Origin: Propionibacteriaceae bacterium
Lineage (GTDB): Bacteria; Actinomycetota; Actinomycetes; Propionibacteriales; Propionibacteriaceae
Direction of reading: 5' to 3'
NCBI GenBank assembly: GCA_025965155.1
Contig: JAOPXN010000010.1
Coordinates: forward strand, 1-44,056
DNA length: 44,056 nucleotides
Every line of letters begins with the position of its first letter. Position 1 is the stretch's first letter. The position numbers and the translations under genes were made by a program. The notes beneath the pieces were generated by a model. That model was not told where the DNA came from. It worked only from the letters and a program-made list of their open reading frames with translations, and did no database searches. Shown one piece after another: positions 43,442-44,056 of this stretch.

Positions 43442-44056
43442 TTAGGAGGCGAAGACGCGCTCAGGCTGGGCCTCGGCGGCCGGAACGGCCTTCCTGGCAC
43501 GCTGAGCAACCACCCAGAGACCGACGAGAGTGACCAGGCCGATGACGCCGTACACGCCGAAGCGGACGAGATCGGAGCTATCGAAGCTCCGCAGCAGCGT
43601 CCGGGCGTTGGTCAGCAAGATGATGCCGCCGACAGCGACGCCGAGGAGGTGGGCCGGCGCTACCCGGACCAGGTACGCAGCCAGCGGGGCGGCAACCAGA
43701 CCGCCGGCCAGCAGGGCCAAGGCGAAGCCCCAGTTGATACCGGCCGCACCAAGGCCGACGATGAAGCCAAGGCTGGCCGCCGCGCTGACAGCGAACTCGC
43801 TGGTGTCGACCGAGCCGATCACCTTGCGCGGTTCCAGCCGTCCGTCGGCCAGCAGCGCCGGAGTAGCCACCGGGCCCCAGCCGCCGCCACCGGTGGCGTC
43901 GACGAAGCCGGCGAACAGCCCGAGCGGGGCCAGGAACTTCGCCGTCAGCTCCTTCTTCAGAGCAGGCTTGATGCCCAGGATGAAGCGGATCAGGATGTAG
44001 ACGCCCAGCAGGACCAAGATGGCCGACATCACCGGGGCCGCGGCCTCAGTCGACAG
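43442..44056 (-). CDS. TSUP (TauE/SafE) family exporter, 5' end outside window
   Basis: The C-terminal 204 residues of a sulfite exporter/TauE/SafE-type membrane protein. The frame is open to the window edge. A GTG-ATG pair at 44032-44027 is a possible internal start, but the family normally has a first half before this region, so the gene is most likely cut. The visible part has about five membrane helices and the second-repeat motif LGLFAGFVDATGGGGWGPV, which marks the family. Members export sulfite, sulfoacetate or other small anions; the substrate here is unknown. Confidence 0.88.
   Translation of the reverse strand: MSTEAAAPVMSAILVLLGVYILIRFILGIKPALKKELTAKFLAPLGLFAGFVDATGGGGWGPVATPALLADGRLEPRKVIGSVDTSEFAVSAAASLGFIVGLGAAGINWGFALALLAGGLVAAPLAAYLVRVAPAHLLGVAVGGIILLTNARTLLRSFDSSDLVRFGVYGVIGLVTLVGLWVVAQRARKAVPAAEAQPERVFAS

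Overview
The window is a 44 kb piece of a high-GC actinobacterial chromosome. Support comes from pervasive GTG starts, two textbook leaderless promoters, a DUF3017 gene beside folD and purH, a DUF6350 gene beside purN, and a CPA1 antiporter fused to a UBP-type zinc finger. The sucCD genes next to a stand-alone B12-binding protein, together with the general gene order, fit Propionibacteriales/Propionibacteriaceae, but genus is an inference. No rRNA, tRNA, CRISPR array, transposase or integrase was seen. No gene-free stretch exceeds about 260 bases.

Layout. 0-3.2 kb: a phosphotransferase-like kinase diverging from a Na+/H+ antiporter with a C-terminal zinc finger. 3.3-8.7 kb: a tightly coupled four-gene operon encoding a cytoplasmic-looking subtilisin (S8) protease, an ECF-like sigma factor, a small two-part protein and a TPR-CHAT (caspase-fold) protease. 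This is the most interesting system in the window. 8.7-16 kb: trpS, a CBS-domain CNNM/CorC-type membrane protein, a double GNAT acetyltransferase, a UDP-sugar dehydrogenase, icd and a small P-loop kinase. 16.2-22.4 kb: a complete Dpp/Opp-type peptide ABC importer operon with an extra 62-residue membrane protein. 22.6-29.2 kb: mdh, three DUF4190 membrane proteins in a row, then on the other strand purN-purH-folD-DUF3017. 29.2-34.6 kb: a DUF6350 membrane protein, a single-pass sensor-like protein, and sucCD. 34.8-41.3 kb: a stand-alone cobalamin-binding protein and a lipase transcribed divergently from overlapping leaderless promoters, two paralogous M23 peptidases each preceded by the same GTTAC-N6-GTTAT element (probable MtrA box), and pcrA. 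41.4-44 kb: a cardiolipin-synthase-type phospholipase D, a small XRE regulator with a partner membrane protein under a palindrome-rich promoter, and a TSUP exporter cut by the window end.

How genes work together. Much of the window is conserved actinobacterial core: TCA cycle (icd, mdh, sucCD), late purine and one-carbon metabolism (purN, purH, folD), cell-wall remodelling (two M23 proteins), DNA repair (pcrA) and translation (trpS). The subtilisin-sigma-adaptor-CHAT operon is the accessory element. Its composition suggests a proteolytic cascade that controls a sigma factor, which parallels in logic the TPR-CHAT/Csx30/sigma module of type III-E CRISPR systems, although no CRISPR component is present here.
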